From the NCBI GenBank assembly GCA_030614035.1, contig JAUWKW010000053.1:1-8039 (forward strand): a DNA stretch of 8,039 bases, written 5' to 3'. This stretch comes from Chromatiales bacterium (GTDB lineage Bacteria; Pseudomonadota; Gammaproteobacteria; Steroidobacterales; GCA-2729495). The translations under genes were made by a program, and so were the position numbers. Positions 1-5,608 of this stretch are shown one piece after another (positions within the stretch are counted from its first letter, which is position 1; each line of letters starts with the position of its first letter). The notes below the pieces were generated by a model. It made no database searches. It was given only the letters and a program-made list of their open reading frames with translations, and was not told the origin of the DNA.

Positions 1-159
1 AAAAGTGCTTTTCGGCGGGCTGCCAGAGACTCGCGCAGCAAGAAAAATGCCAACTCGTGGCTGTCTTTTATCGAGAATGAGCAGAAGCGGCTGAAGCAAC
101 TGCAGCAGCAGCTGGATTCAATGAGGCAGGCGGGCGGCGGAGTTCCCAATACTTACTAG
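1..159 (+). CDS. C-terminal fragment of an unrecognised protein (5' end outside window)
   Basis: Frame 1 is open from the first base to a TAG at 157-159 and gives the last 52 residues of a protein. The fragment is rich in Lys, Arg, Gln and Ser. Residues about 25-42 (sequence ENEQKRLKQLQQQLDSM) have heptad-like leucine spacing and could form a short amphipathic helix or coiled coil. The last ten residues are Gly-rich and look disordered. No catalytic or binding motif is visible in this piece, so no family is assigned. It lies upstream of the ferredoxin gene on the same strand, but the 141-base gap with two inverted repeats makes it unclear whether they share a transcript. It is called coding because the frame stays open to the window edge and reads as a plausible hydrophilic tail. 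An open frame this short could also arise by chance. Confidence 0.5.
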   Translation, partial: KSAFRRAARDSRSKKNANSWLSFIENEQKRLKQLQQQLDSMRQAGGGVPNTY

Positions 160-162
160 TCT

Positions 163-191
163 ATTCGCCCGCCGGCGGGAACCGGTCGAAT
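163..191. repeat. GC-rich palindrome inside a wider dyad
   Basis: Bases 168-179 read CCCGCCGGCGGG, a perfect 12-base palindrome. It lies inside a wider dyad with arms ATTCG (163-167) and CGAAT (187-191). It starts four bases after the stop of the upstream gene, where a transcription terminator would be expected, but no run of T follows it. It could help end or stabilise the upstream transcript, or be a protein-binding site. The function is unproven. Confidence 0.4.
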
Positions 192-226
192 CAGGCTCTG
201 AGCGTCAAACTGAGAAGGTCTGTAGG

Positions 227-243
227 TTCTCTGAAACAGAGAA
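227..243. promoter_or_regulatory. Perfect 7-3-7 inverted repeat upstream of the ferredoxin operon
   Basis: The 17 bases TTCTCTGAAACAGAGAA form two perfect 7-base arms around an AAA centre. The repeat ends 57 bases before the ferredoxin start codon. As DNA this is a typical size for the site of a dimeric regulator. As RNA it would be a 7-bp hairpin with a tight three-base loop and no T-run after it, so an operator is a better guess than a terminator. I see no convincing -35/-10 pair next to it. The regulator is unknown. Confidence 0.4.
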
Positions 244-300
244 TACGCGGTCTACTGCGAATCAACCCCGAAAAACGATCCCAGCGAGAATCAGCAGCTG

Positions 301-621
301 ATGCCTAAAATCATCTACCACGCTCGTGACGGCAAGGTCCATGAAGTGGAAGTGGACACCGGGTATACCGTTATGGAAGGCGCCATTGATAATAATGTGC
401 CGGGCATCGTGGCGGAATGCGGCGGTGCCTGTGCTTGTGCAACTTGCCACAGTTACATTGACGATAAGTGGCTCGAAAAATTGCCGCCTATGGAAGATAT
501 GGAGGATGCTATGCTGGAATCGGCACAGGATCGACGCGAAAACAGTCGCCTGACCTGCCAGATCGAGGTCACGGATGAACTGGACGGTTTGGTCGTCAAT
601 GTTGCAGACAATGGCGATTAG
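301..621 (+). CDS. Adrenodoxin-type [2Fe-2S] ferredoxin
   Basis: This is a small soluble cytoplasmic electron carrier of 106 residues, the usual length for the adrenodoxin/putidaredoxin class. The four cluster cysteines are Cys40, Cys46, Cys49 and Cys86, giving the class pattern C-x5-C-x2-C-x36-C (ECGGACACATC, then RLTCQI). The acidic stretch at about 64-73 (MEDMEDAMLE) matches the helix that docks to partner reductases and P450s in this class. Family members pass electrons from an NAD(P)H-dependent ferredoxin reductase to a cytochrome P450 or other oxygenase. Neither partner is in the window, so the partner is unknown. The ATG start fits the family N-terminus (MPKIIY); the ribosome binding site is weak. 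The next gene begins 28 bases downstream on the same strand, which suggests one transcript. The class call is firm; the physiological role is inference. Confidence 0.95.
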   Translation: MPKIIYHARDGKVHEVEVDTGYTVMEGAIDNNVPGIVAECGGACACATCHSYIDDKWLEKLPPMEDMEDAMLESAQDRRENSRLTCQIEVTDELDGLVVNVADNGD

Positions 622-649
622 AGAGTTTCAAACGCTGGCATAAAGAACA

Positions 650-1564
650 ATGCAACTGGTCACCATCGATGCCCGCGAAGTAGCCGGACGACCCGGTGTG
701 TTGCTGGACAGTGGCGACATTCTTGACCTGACGGCAGCTCCCGTCACCTTAGCCGAGTCGCAGTGGATTCCACAGTCTGTGGTTAGCATTCTGGTGGCTG
801 GCGAGGAGGGCCGCGAACATGCAATGCGTCTCGTGCGGGCGGTAGAAAATGCCACGGCAGCCGAGATATCCGGGATGCGTGATAGAGGTGTGCTGTTGCC
901 ATTTGCCGGGACAGCTTTGATGGCGCCGGTGCGCCGACCCGGATTAGTCCTGATCAGTGCACCGGTCGACGATGAAGCGGGCGAGCCCGATCCGGTGGCA
1001 ATCATCAAAGGGCCGAATACCGTCGTTGGACCGGCGGCGAAGGTCCGTCCTCCATGGAACGGTAAAGACCCGGTGGCGGGTATGGGTATGCTGGCCGCCG
1101 TATTAGGAAAGCCGTTGTACCAGGCGAGCAGCGCGGAAGCTGCAGCGGCCGTAGCGGCCTATACGCTGATCATTGATTTGTCGTTGCTGCCGCCGGCCGC
1201 AACGAATTTGACGAGTGCTGAAGGATGGAGGCGTTACATCGACAGTAAGCAGTTTCCTGGTGCCTGCCCAATGGGCCCGACAATGGTCACCGTTGATGCG
1301 ATGCCGCCACCGGAGCAGGTCAATGCAACCATGCGCATTAACGACGTGGTGGTTGGTCAGGATTCTGTGTGGCCAACGGCGGATTCTGCAGCCGAGCTAT
1401 TGGCGGTGTTGTCTGGGCGTTTCGGTTTTAGACCCGGGGACACCGTGGCTTTGGCACCCGTGGGCTCAACCGCGATTTCCCAGGGAGTTACGCTGATGGC
1501 CGGGGATACCTTCTCGGTGGGGCTGGAGGGCATTATGAGCCTGTCTGTGGAAATCGCCGCATGA
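650..1564 (+). CDS. FAH-fold (fumarylacetoacetate hydrolase family) protein, probable pseudoenzyme
   Basis: The 304-residue protein has the layout of the FAH superfamily: a divergent N-terminal region to about residue 90, then a C-terminal beta-rich catalytic fold. Recognisable landmarks are PVRRPG (93-98), IKGPNTVVGP (119-128), LAAVLGK (148-154), AYTLIIDLS (170-178), SKQFPGACPMGP (199-210), the MRINDVVVGQ strand turn (228-237) and the final GDTFSVGLEGIMSL (285-298). Active members hydrolyse, decarboxylate or isomerise 2-oxo or acylpyruvate-type acids with Mg2+. Here the E-x-E metal ligands are Met145 and Met147. The GLNYxxHxxE segment with the catalytic His-Glu dyad is replaced by ISAPVDDEAGE (102-112), and the usual TGTP loop reads VGST (271-274). 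Asp176 and Lys200 remain at the expected spacing. A classical hydrolase is therefore unlikely; a regulatory, scaffold or altered-substrate role is possible. The frame is intact, so this is not a decaying pseudogene. It ends in a four-base ATGA overlap with the methyltransferase gene, which indicates co-transcription. Confidence 0.8.
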   Translation: MQLVTIDAREVAGRPGVLLDSGDILDLTAAPVTLAESQWIPQSVVSILVAGEEGREHAMRLVRAVENATAAEISGMRDRGVLLPFAGTALMAPVRRPGLVLISAPVDDEAGEPDPVAIIKGPNTVVGPAAKVRPPWNGKDPVAGMGMLAAVLGKPLYQASSAEAAAAVAAYTLIIDLSLLPPAATNLTSAEGWRRYIDSKQFPGACPMGPTMVTVDAMPPPEQVNATMRINDVVVGQDSVWPTADSAAELLAVLSGRFGFRPGDTVALAPVGSTAISQGVTLMAGDTFSVGLEGIMSLSVEIAA

Positions 1565-2226
1565 GTAATAAGACATTAGCCTTAGACGACCGCTTGTATG
1601 ATTACCTGTTGTCCGTGTCGCTGCGTGAGCCCGATGTTCTGGCCCGGCTGCGTGAAGAAACCTTGCACCGGGCCGATGCCGAAATGCAGATAGCTCCGGA
1701 GCAAGGGCAATTTATGGCACTTCTTCTTAAACTGATCGGAGCCCGCCGCAGTTTGGAAGTTGGCACCTTTACCGGTTACAGCGCACTAGTCTGTGCGTTG
1801 GCATTACCAGAAGACGGGCAGCTCATTGCGCTGGACATCAACGAGGAAACGACAGCGATCGCGCAGCGATACTGGGCCGAAGCGGGTGTTGAAAACAAAA
1901 TCGAACTGCGGTTGGGTCCGGCTGAAGACAGCTTGCGCAATTTGATCGACGGTGGTGACCAGGGCAGTTTCGATTTCATGTTTATTGATGCCGACAAGAC
2001 CGGTTACCTGACTTATTACGAGATGGGTCTGCAGTTGTTGCGTCCAGGCGGTGTGCTGGCCTTTGATAATGTGCTCTGGGCGGGACGGGTGGCAGATCCC
2101 GGTGCAGGGGATGACGATACCCAGGCCCTCAGGGCGTTAAACGTGCAATTACATGCAGACCCACGGGTCGATATCTCAATGGTGCCGATCGGGGACGGTC
2201 TGACATTGGCGCGCAAGTTGGGTTGA
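1561..2226 (+). CDS. SAM-dependent O-methyltransferase, family 3 (caffeoyl-CoA/catechol OMT-like)
   Basis: The 221-residue protein has the standard length of the metal-dependent class I O-methyltransferases. It transfers methyl from S-adenosylmethionine to a hydroxyl, typically of a catechol-like substrate. Visible motifs are QGQFMALLLKLIGA (48-61), the SAM-binding loop LEVGTFTGYSAL (65-76), the acidic residue at the end of strand 2 (LIALDIN, Asp92), FDFMFIDADKTGY (137-149) and FDNVLWAGRV (168-177). Asp143, Asp169 and Asn170 match the divalent-metal ligands of this family, and Lys146 is the usual active-site lysine, so the enzyme should be active. The ATG lies in the ATGA overlap with the FAH-like gene, with a GGAAA-type ribosome binding site inside that gene, so translational coupling is likely. 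The substrate is not readable from sequence. It may modify a phenolic intermediate or detoxify one. Confidence 0.92.
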   Translation: MSNKTLALDDRLYDYLLSVSLREPDVLARLREETLHRADAEMQIAPEQGQFMALLLKLIGARRSLEVGTFTGYSALVCALALPEDGQLIALDINEETTAIAQRYWAEAGVENKIELRLGPAEDSLRNLIDGGDQGSFDFMFIDADKTGYLTYYEMGLQLLRPGGVLAFDNVLWAGRVADPGAGDDDTQALRALNVQLHADPRVDISMVPIGDGLTLARKLG

Positions 2227-2227
2227 A

Positions 2228-2268
2228 CCGGCAACTATTCTGGCGCTTTCCCCTGGGCGCTATGCCGG
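2228..2268. terminator. Nested hairpin between convergent genes (possible bidirectional terminator)
   Basis: The region where the methyltransferase and VOC genes converge contains an outer stem, CCGGCA (2228-2233) with TGCCGG (2263-2268). Stacked directly on it is an inner stem, TGGCGC (2241-2246) with GCGCTA (2257-2262, one G-T pair). A seven-base bulge interrupts the left side. Its position just after one stop codon and over the other fits a shared transcription stop. Neither side has a clear T-run, so it may be only a weak or factor-assisted terminator. Confidence 0.4.
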
Positions 2269-3159
2269 CAGCAGCAACTCAATCAGTTCACCTGAGGCCC
2301 CGCGGCAACAGCCAGCCAAACGTTCCCGATACGGTGCTCCGGAAAGGCCAGCTAACGGGTTGACGCTGTCCGGTGACGTGCTGCACTGAAAGCTCACTAT
2401 GGCTATTCCCGGGGGCAACTCACCCGGCGAAGCATTGCGTGGCATCGCCGCAGCCGGAAACTCGTCCACCTCAATAAATGACTGATCCTGCAATGACAAC
2501 GCAGCAATTGGATACTTTTGCTCTGCGGGTAACCCGAATGCTTTTGACGCCACGGTAATCCGGGATTCCAAAACAGGAGCATTGGGTACGTCAAACTGCT
2601 GCGCATAGAAACTTTGCATGCTGCTCATGGATTCGCCAGCGAGAATGACAATAAACGTGTGGTCGACCGGGCACCGCGCCGACGGCAAATCGAGACCCGG
2701 CACGTTGTCTTTGACCTGCGTCAGATACAGAATTTCGTTTGCCGGGCCGAGGACCTGCATGGCTCGAATGTCGTCGGTAAATGAGAGGTTTTTCGGAGGC
2801 CCAATGATTTCGAACGGCGAATCGGCAAGATCATCGGCAAGCTGATCGACATCCTGAACGATTAATTCGGACGCACTCCACCCGTAGGTGGTATACGGCA
2901 CATAGACGGGGTCGGCTGGCCACTCGATAAAGCGAAACATGAAATCGCTATCGCTGACTGGACTCAACAAAATAAACGGCGCGCCAATCATCGAATTCGC
3001 TTTCCACAGCGCGGCCTGGTCCGCCGACACGGCGCCTGAATCAGTGAGGCGATAGCCCAGGAACTTCGAGTAGGCGACCTCGATGGCACCCAGATCAGGT
3101 GCGCGTACCGTAACGCAGGTAATTCTTCCCAGCGACGAGGGGCCCGGCTGGTCGGGCAC
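2260..3159 (-). CDS. Two-module VOC (glyoxalase/bleomycin-resistance/dioxygenase superfamily) protein
   Basis: The 299-residue protein appears to hold two vicinal-oxygen-chelate modules, about residues 10-148 and 163-298. Module 1 starts ITCVTVRAPDLGAIEVAYSKFLGYRL and ends EILYLTQ. Module 2 starts VDHTFIVILAGESMSSMQSFYAQQFDV and ends GELIELLLP. VOC proteins use paired beta-alpha-beta-beta-beta units to bind a metal and act as lyases, isomerases, dioxygenases or binding proteins. In module 2, His167, Glu230 and Glu294 sit where metal ligands are expected. Module 1 lacks the first-strand histidine (Val16/Val18 in that strand) but keeps Glu142 near its end. The start is GTG at 3159, one base after the CoA-transferase stop; no other ATG occurs in frame until Met57, which would cut off module 1. 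The tight spacing implies one operon with the CoA-transferase. The substrate is unknown. A lactoyl- or methylmalonyl-CoA-type reaction, a ring-cleavage reaction or simple ligand binding are all possible. Confidence 0.75.
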   Translation of the reverse strand: MPDQPGPSSLGRITCVTVRAPDLGAIEVAYSKFLGYRLTDSGAVSADQAALWKANSMIGAPFILLSPVSDSDFMFRFIEWPADPVYVPYTTYGWSASELIVQDVDQLADDLADSPFEIIGPPKNLSFTDDIRAMQVLGPANEILYLTQVKDNVPGLDLPSARCPVDHTFIVILAGESMSSMQSFYAQQFDVPNAPVLESRITVASKAFGLPAEQKYPIAALSLQDQSFIEVDEFPAAAMPRNASPGELPPGIAIVSFQCSTSPDSVNPLAGLSGAPYRERLAGCCRGASGELIELLLPA

Positions 3160-3160
3160 C

Positions 3161-4375
3161 TTAGATTATGCCGTCGGACTTGAGTTCGGCGACGCGTTCT
3201 GCGGACAAATTCAGCAGCTCTCCATATATCTCTTCATTGTGTTGACCGAGTTCCGGGCCTGGCGTTCGCACACTGCCGGGCGTTACCGAAAGTTTCGGCG
3301 CAACATTTTGCATACGGAGGTCGCCGAACTTGGGGTGCATTGTGGTGATGATCGCTTCGCGAGCTTTGAACTGCGCATCCTCGAGCATATCGGGCGCCCG
3401 ATAAATTTTCCCCGATGGAATTCCAAATTTTTCCATGCTCGATTCGATTTCATCAGCATCGACTGTTCGAGTCCAGGCAGCGACGAGTTCATCCAGTTCT
3501 TCCTGATGCGCCCCGCGTGCCGCGTGCGTGGAATACCGTTCATCCTTGGCGAGTTCGGGTTGTCCCATCGCTTCCGCTAATCGGCCGAACACGGTGTCCT
3601 GATTGGCGGCGATCAGTATCATGCTGTCGTCTTTGGTCGGGTAGACGTTCGACGGAGCCACATTCGGCAAAATTGCACCTTGTCGCTCACGGATATATCC
3701 AGCCTTGTCGTATTCCGTGATCAGCGATTCCATCATGTTAAGCACTGCTTCATAGATTGCTGAATCGACGACTTGGCCTTCGCCAGTGCGTTCCCGATAA
3801 TGCAGTGCGGAAAGCGCGCCGATACATGCAAAAGTTGCGGCAAGTGAGTCACCAATACTGATACCCATGCGGCTCGGGGGCGTGGACGGATCACCGCAAA
3901 CGTATCGCAGGCCGCCCATGGATTCGCCAACGGCGCCAAAACCGGCGCGTACTGAATACGGACCGGTCTGCCCGTAGCCTGACACTCGAATCATTATCAG
4001 GCGCGGGTTAATTTTTCGAAGCTCCTCATAAGAAAGGTTCCATCGTTCCATCGTGCCGGGACGAAAATTTTCCAACAGAAAATCGGCCTTGCTAATGAGA
4101 TCTCTGGCGATTTCCTGGCCTTCCTTAACTCGCAGGTTCAAAGTGACGGACTTTTTGTTGCGGGCGATTACCGGCCACCACAAGGACATGCCATGTTGTT
4201 TTTCCTGCCCCCAATCCCGCATCGGATCGCCTTTCCCCGGTGCCTCAACCTTGATCACTTCAGCCCCGAAATCGCCCATCAGCTGGCCGCAAAACGGGCC
4301 CGCCAGCAGCGTACCCATTTCGATTAGCCGGAGGTCAGATAAGGGACCCTGGGACGGTATTTGCTCTTTTGTCAT
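3161..4375 (-). CDS. CaiB/BaiF family (family III) CoA-transferase
   Basis: The 404-residue protein matches the usual length of family III CoA-transferases, which move CoA from a donor such as succinyl-CoA to a carboxylic acid through an enzyme-bound aspartyl intermediate. Family signatures run throughout: LSDLRLIEMGTLLAGPFCGQ (12-31), the ADFGAEVIKVE-type segment (GDFGAEVIKVEAPGKGDPMR, 34-53), ARNKKSVTLNL (71-81), ENFRPGTMERW (102-112), VSGYGQTGPY (131-140) and GESMGGLRYVCG (150-161). Asp176 in GISIGDSLAA is the expected catalytic aspartate. The reading frame is open further upstream to 4546, but the ATG at 4375 is preferred: an AAGGA ribosome binding site lies seven bases before it (4383-4387), it gives family-standard length, and the longer form would overlap the divergent lyase gene and its promoter. 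The VOC gene follows after one base. Its divergent partner is an HMG-CoA-lyase-like enzyme, so it probably makes that enzyme's acyl-CoA substrate; the acid is unknown. Confidence 0.95.
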   Translation of the reverse strand: MTKEQIPSQGPLSDLRLIEMGTLLAGPFCGQLMGDFGAEVIKVEAPGKGDPMRDWGQEKQHGMSLWWPVIARNKKSVTLNLRVKEGQEIARDLISKADFLLENFRPGTMERWNLSYEELRKINPRLIMIRVSGYGQTGPYSVRAGFGAVGESMGGLRYVCGDPSTPPSRMGISIGDSLAATFACIGALSALHYRERTGEGQVVDSAIYEAVLNMMESLITEYDKAGYIRERQGAILPNVAPSNVYPTKDDSMILIAANQDTVFGRLAEAMGQPELAKDERYSTHAARGAHQEELDELVAAWTRTVDADEIESSMEKFGIPSGKIYRAPDMLEDAQFKAREAIITTMHPKFGDLRMQNVAPKLSVTPGSVRTPGPELGQHNEEIYGELLNLSAERVAELKSDGII

Positions 4376-4473
4376 TTGCAAGTCCTTAGTCAACTGTCGG
4401 GTCGTCAGCAAATGGCTGCCAGCGCCTTGTTCGACCCGATGAGCCAGCCAGCGGCTGCTTGATTCGCTTGATG

Positions 4474-4501
4474 TTGTATAAGCGATGGCCTCGTATACAA
4501 T
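4474..4501. promoter_or_regulatory. Symmetric divergent promoter for the CoA-transferase and lyase operons
   Basis: A perfect inverted repeat, TTGTATA (4474-4480) and TATACAA (4494-4500) with 13 bases between, sits in the 161-base divergent intergenic region. Read on the plus strand it offers a -35 TTGTAT (4474-4479), a 16-base spacer and a -10 TACAAT (4496-4501), with transcription expected near 4508 and a leader of about 30 bases before the GTG at 4537. Read on the minus strand it offers TTGTAT (4500-4495), again 16 bases, and TACAAC (4478-4473), giving a leader of about 90 bases before the ATG at 4375. The promoter call is inference from sequence and position. Confidence 0.5.
4491..4500. 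promoter_or_regulatory. Candidate GntR-family operator (GTATAC palindrome)
   Basis: TCGTATACAA has a perfect GTATAC core and nearly symmetric flanks (TTGTATACAA would be perfect). The GntR family often binds sites of the form GT-Nx-AC, and catabolic regulators of its FCD branch use such palindromes. The site overlaps the predicted plus-strand -10 element, where a bound repressor would block both divergent promoters. No regulator gene is in the window. Confidence 0.35.
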
Positions 4502-4536
4502 AGCTGATTTTGGTTTCGCTGCAAGGGCTGTAGAGC

Positions 4537-5463
4537 GTGGCAACAAACGCGGTTTCCATCATCGAAGTTGGACCCAGGGACGGGCTTCAGAGCGAACCCG
4601 AGATCCTTTCTACTTCAGTGAAGCTCGAGTTTATTCGCCGAGCTATCGACGCAGGCATCCGGCGCATGGAGGTGACCAGTTTTGTGCATCCGAAACGGGT
4701 ACCCCAAATGGCCGACGCCGAGGATGTCATTCGGGGCTTGCCCGACCGGGATGACGTAATTTACATCGGTCTCGTCCTTAACAAGAAAGGCTTCGAGCGG
4801 GCACGGGATGTAAACATCGATGAAATCGGCATGGCGGTCGTGGCCAGCGATACCTACAACCAGCGCAACCAGGGAGTTCCAACCAGCGAGTCGATTAAAG
4901 CGTGGCTGGAAATGTCGGCCGCGGCGCGCGCCGCGGGCATTCGCACGAATGTCATGGTTTCATCCGCGTTTGGCTGCCCATTCGAAGGCGAGGTGCCGGT
5001 TGCGAGGATTCTGGAAATCGTAAAACAGATTGTGGACGGGGAGCCGGTGGAGTTAGGCATTGCCGACAGCATTGGCGTGGCGGTTCCGACGCAGGTCACG
5101 GATTTACTGGGCGCGGTTCAGGAAATCGTGCCGGATTTGCCGATACGCTGCCATTTCCACAACACACGAAATACCGGTCTTGCAAATGCGCAGGCTGCAT
5201 TAGAGGCTGGGGTTGCGTCACTGGATGCAAGTATTGGCGGAATCGGTGGGTGTCCGTTTGCACCGGCGGCCACCGGTAACATTCCAACGGACGACCTGTT
5301 GTATATGCTCGACCGGTCGGGCGTGCAATCAGGAGTGTCACTGGACAAGATTATCGAAACCAGCAACTGGTTGCAGGAACAGCTCGGAAGAGACGTGCCG
5401 GCCATGTTGCCCAAAGCTGGAATATTTCCGCAGGTTGCCGAGCAGCGTCGTGCTGCCGGGTAA
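4537..5463 (+). CDS. HMG-CoA lyase family protein (3-hydroxyacyl-CoA lyase)
   Basis: The 308-residue cytoplasmic TIM-barrel enzyme belongs to the DRE-TIM/HMG-CoA lyase family, which cleaves 3-hydroxy-3-methylglutaryl-CoA or related 3-hydroxyacyl-CoAs by a retro-Claisen reaction using a divalent metal. Catalytic residues align with human HMG-CoA lyase at a constant offset of 27: Arg14, Asp15, Glu45, His206, His208, Cys239 (GGIGGCPF) and Asn248 match R41, D42, E72, H233, H235, C266 and N275. Differences are Pro21 for K48, Asp252 for E279, and HFHNTRNTG after the metal site instead of HCHDTYGQ, so the true substrate may not be HMG-CoA. The start is GTG at 4537 with AAGGG nine bases upstream; starting there leaves IIEVGPRDGLQ near the N-terminus as in the family. 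It is divergent from the CoA-transferase gene and followed 145 bases later by the HyuA gene. Family is firm; substrate is open. Confidence 0.92.
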   Translation: MATNAVSIIEVGPRDGLQSEPEILSTSVKLEFIRRAIDAGIRRMEVTSFVHPKRVPQMADAEDVIRGLPDRDDVIYIGLVLNKKGFERARDVNIDEIGMAVVASDTYNQRNQGVPTSESIKAWLEMSAAARAAGIRTNVMVSSAFGCPFEGEVPVARILEIVKQIVDGEPVELGIADSIGVAVPTQVTDLLGAVQEIVPDLPIRCHFHNTRNTGLANAQAALEAGVASLDASIGGIGGCPFAPAATGNIPTDDLLYMLDRSGVQSGVSLDKIIETSNWLQEQLGRDVPAMLPKAGIFPQVAEQRRAAG

Positions 5464-5543
5464 TTGATCGGAGTGCTGGCTGGTTTCAGCAATTACAACG
5501 CTGGCTAAACAGAAAAGGTAAAGTCGGCACACATGTCCATTCA

Positions 5544-5572
5544 TGGCTGCGGGTTTGAAGCTACCGCAGCTG
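5544..5572 (+). terminator. GC-rich hairpin between lyase and HyuA genes (terminator or attenuator)
   Basis: GCTGCGG (5546-5552) pairs perfectly with CCGCAGC (5564-5570) around an 11-base loop, and two G-T pairs extend the stem outward. It lies 36 bases before the HyuA start. The following sequence has only a TTT near 5578-5580, so it is not a textbook intrinsic terminator. It could partly separate the lyase from the HyuA/HyuB genes or protect an mRNA end. I see no strong promoter between it and the HyuA gene. Confidence 0.35.
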
Positions 5573-5608
5573 GACTGTTTGACTATAGATAAATATCAAG
5601 GGGACAGT

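Noticed and set aside
628..1008. 126-codon minus-strand open frame opposite the FAH-like gene
   Set aside because: Low-complexity Ser/Thr/Arg/Ala composition typical of an antisense shadow; the plus-strand frame has clear family landmarks and operon spacing.
650..1564. Calling the FAH-like gene a degraded pseudogene
   Set aside because: The frame has no internal stop or frameshift, keeps fold landmarks to the last strand, and has a coupled ATGA overlap with the next gene, so it is kept as an expressed CDS.
3083..3580. 165-codon plus-strand open frame across the VOC/CoA-transferase junction
   Set aside because: It lies antisense to two supported genes, and its composition (many Phe, Arg, Ser, Cys) and lack of motifs fit a shadow frame.
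4468..4501. TTGATG (4468-4473) as the -35 element for the lyase promoter
   Set aside because: The spacing to TACAAT at 4496 would be 22 bases, too long; TTGTAT at 4474 gives 16.
4376..4546. N-terminal extension of the CoA-transferase frame up to 4546
   Set aside because: The extra 57 residues lack family similarity and run across the divergent promoter and the start of the lyase gene, while the ATG at 4375 has a good AAGGA site and gives the standard family length.
5543..5608. Upstream ATG at 5543 for the HyuA gene
   Set aside because: It lies at the base of the hairpin with no good ribosome binding site, and the ATG at 5609 has AAGGGGA just upstream and puts GVDVGGT near the N-terminus as in the family.
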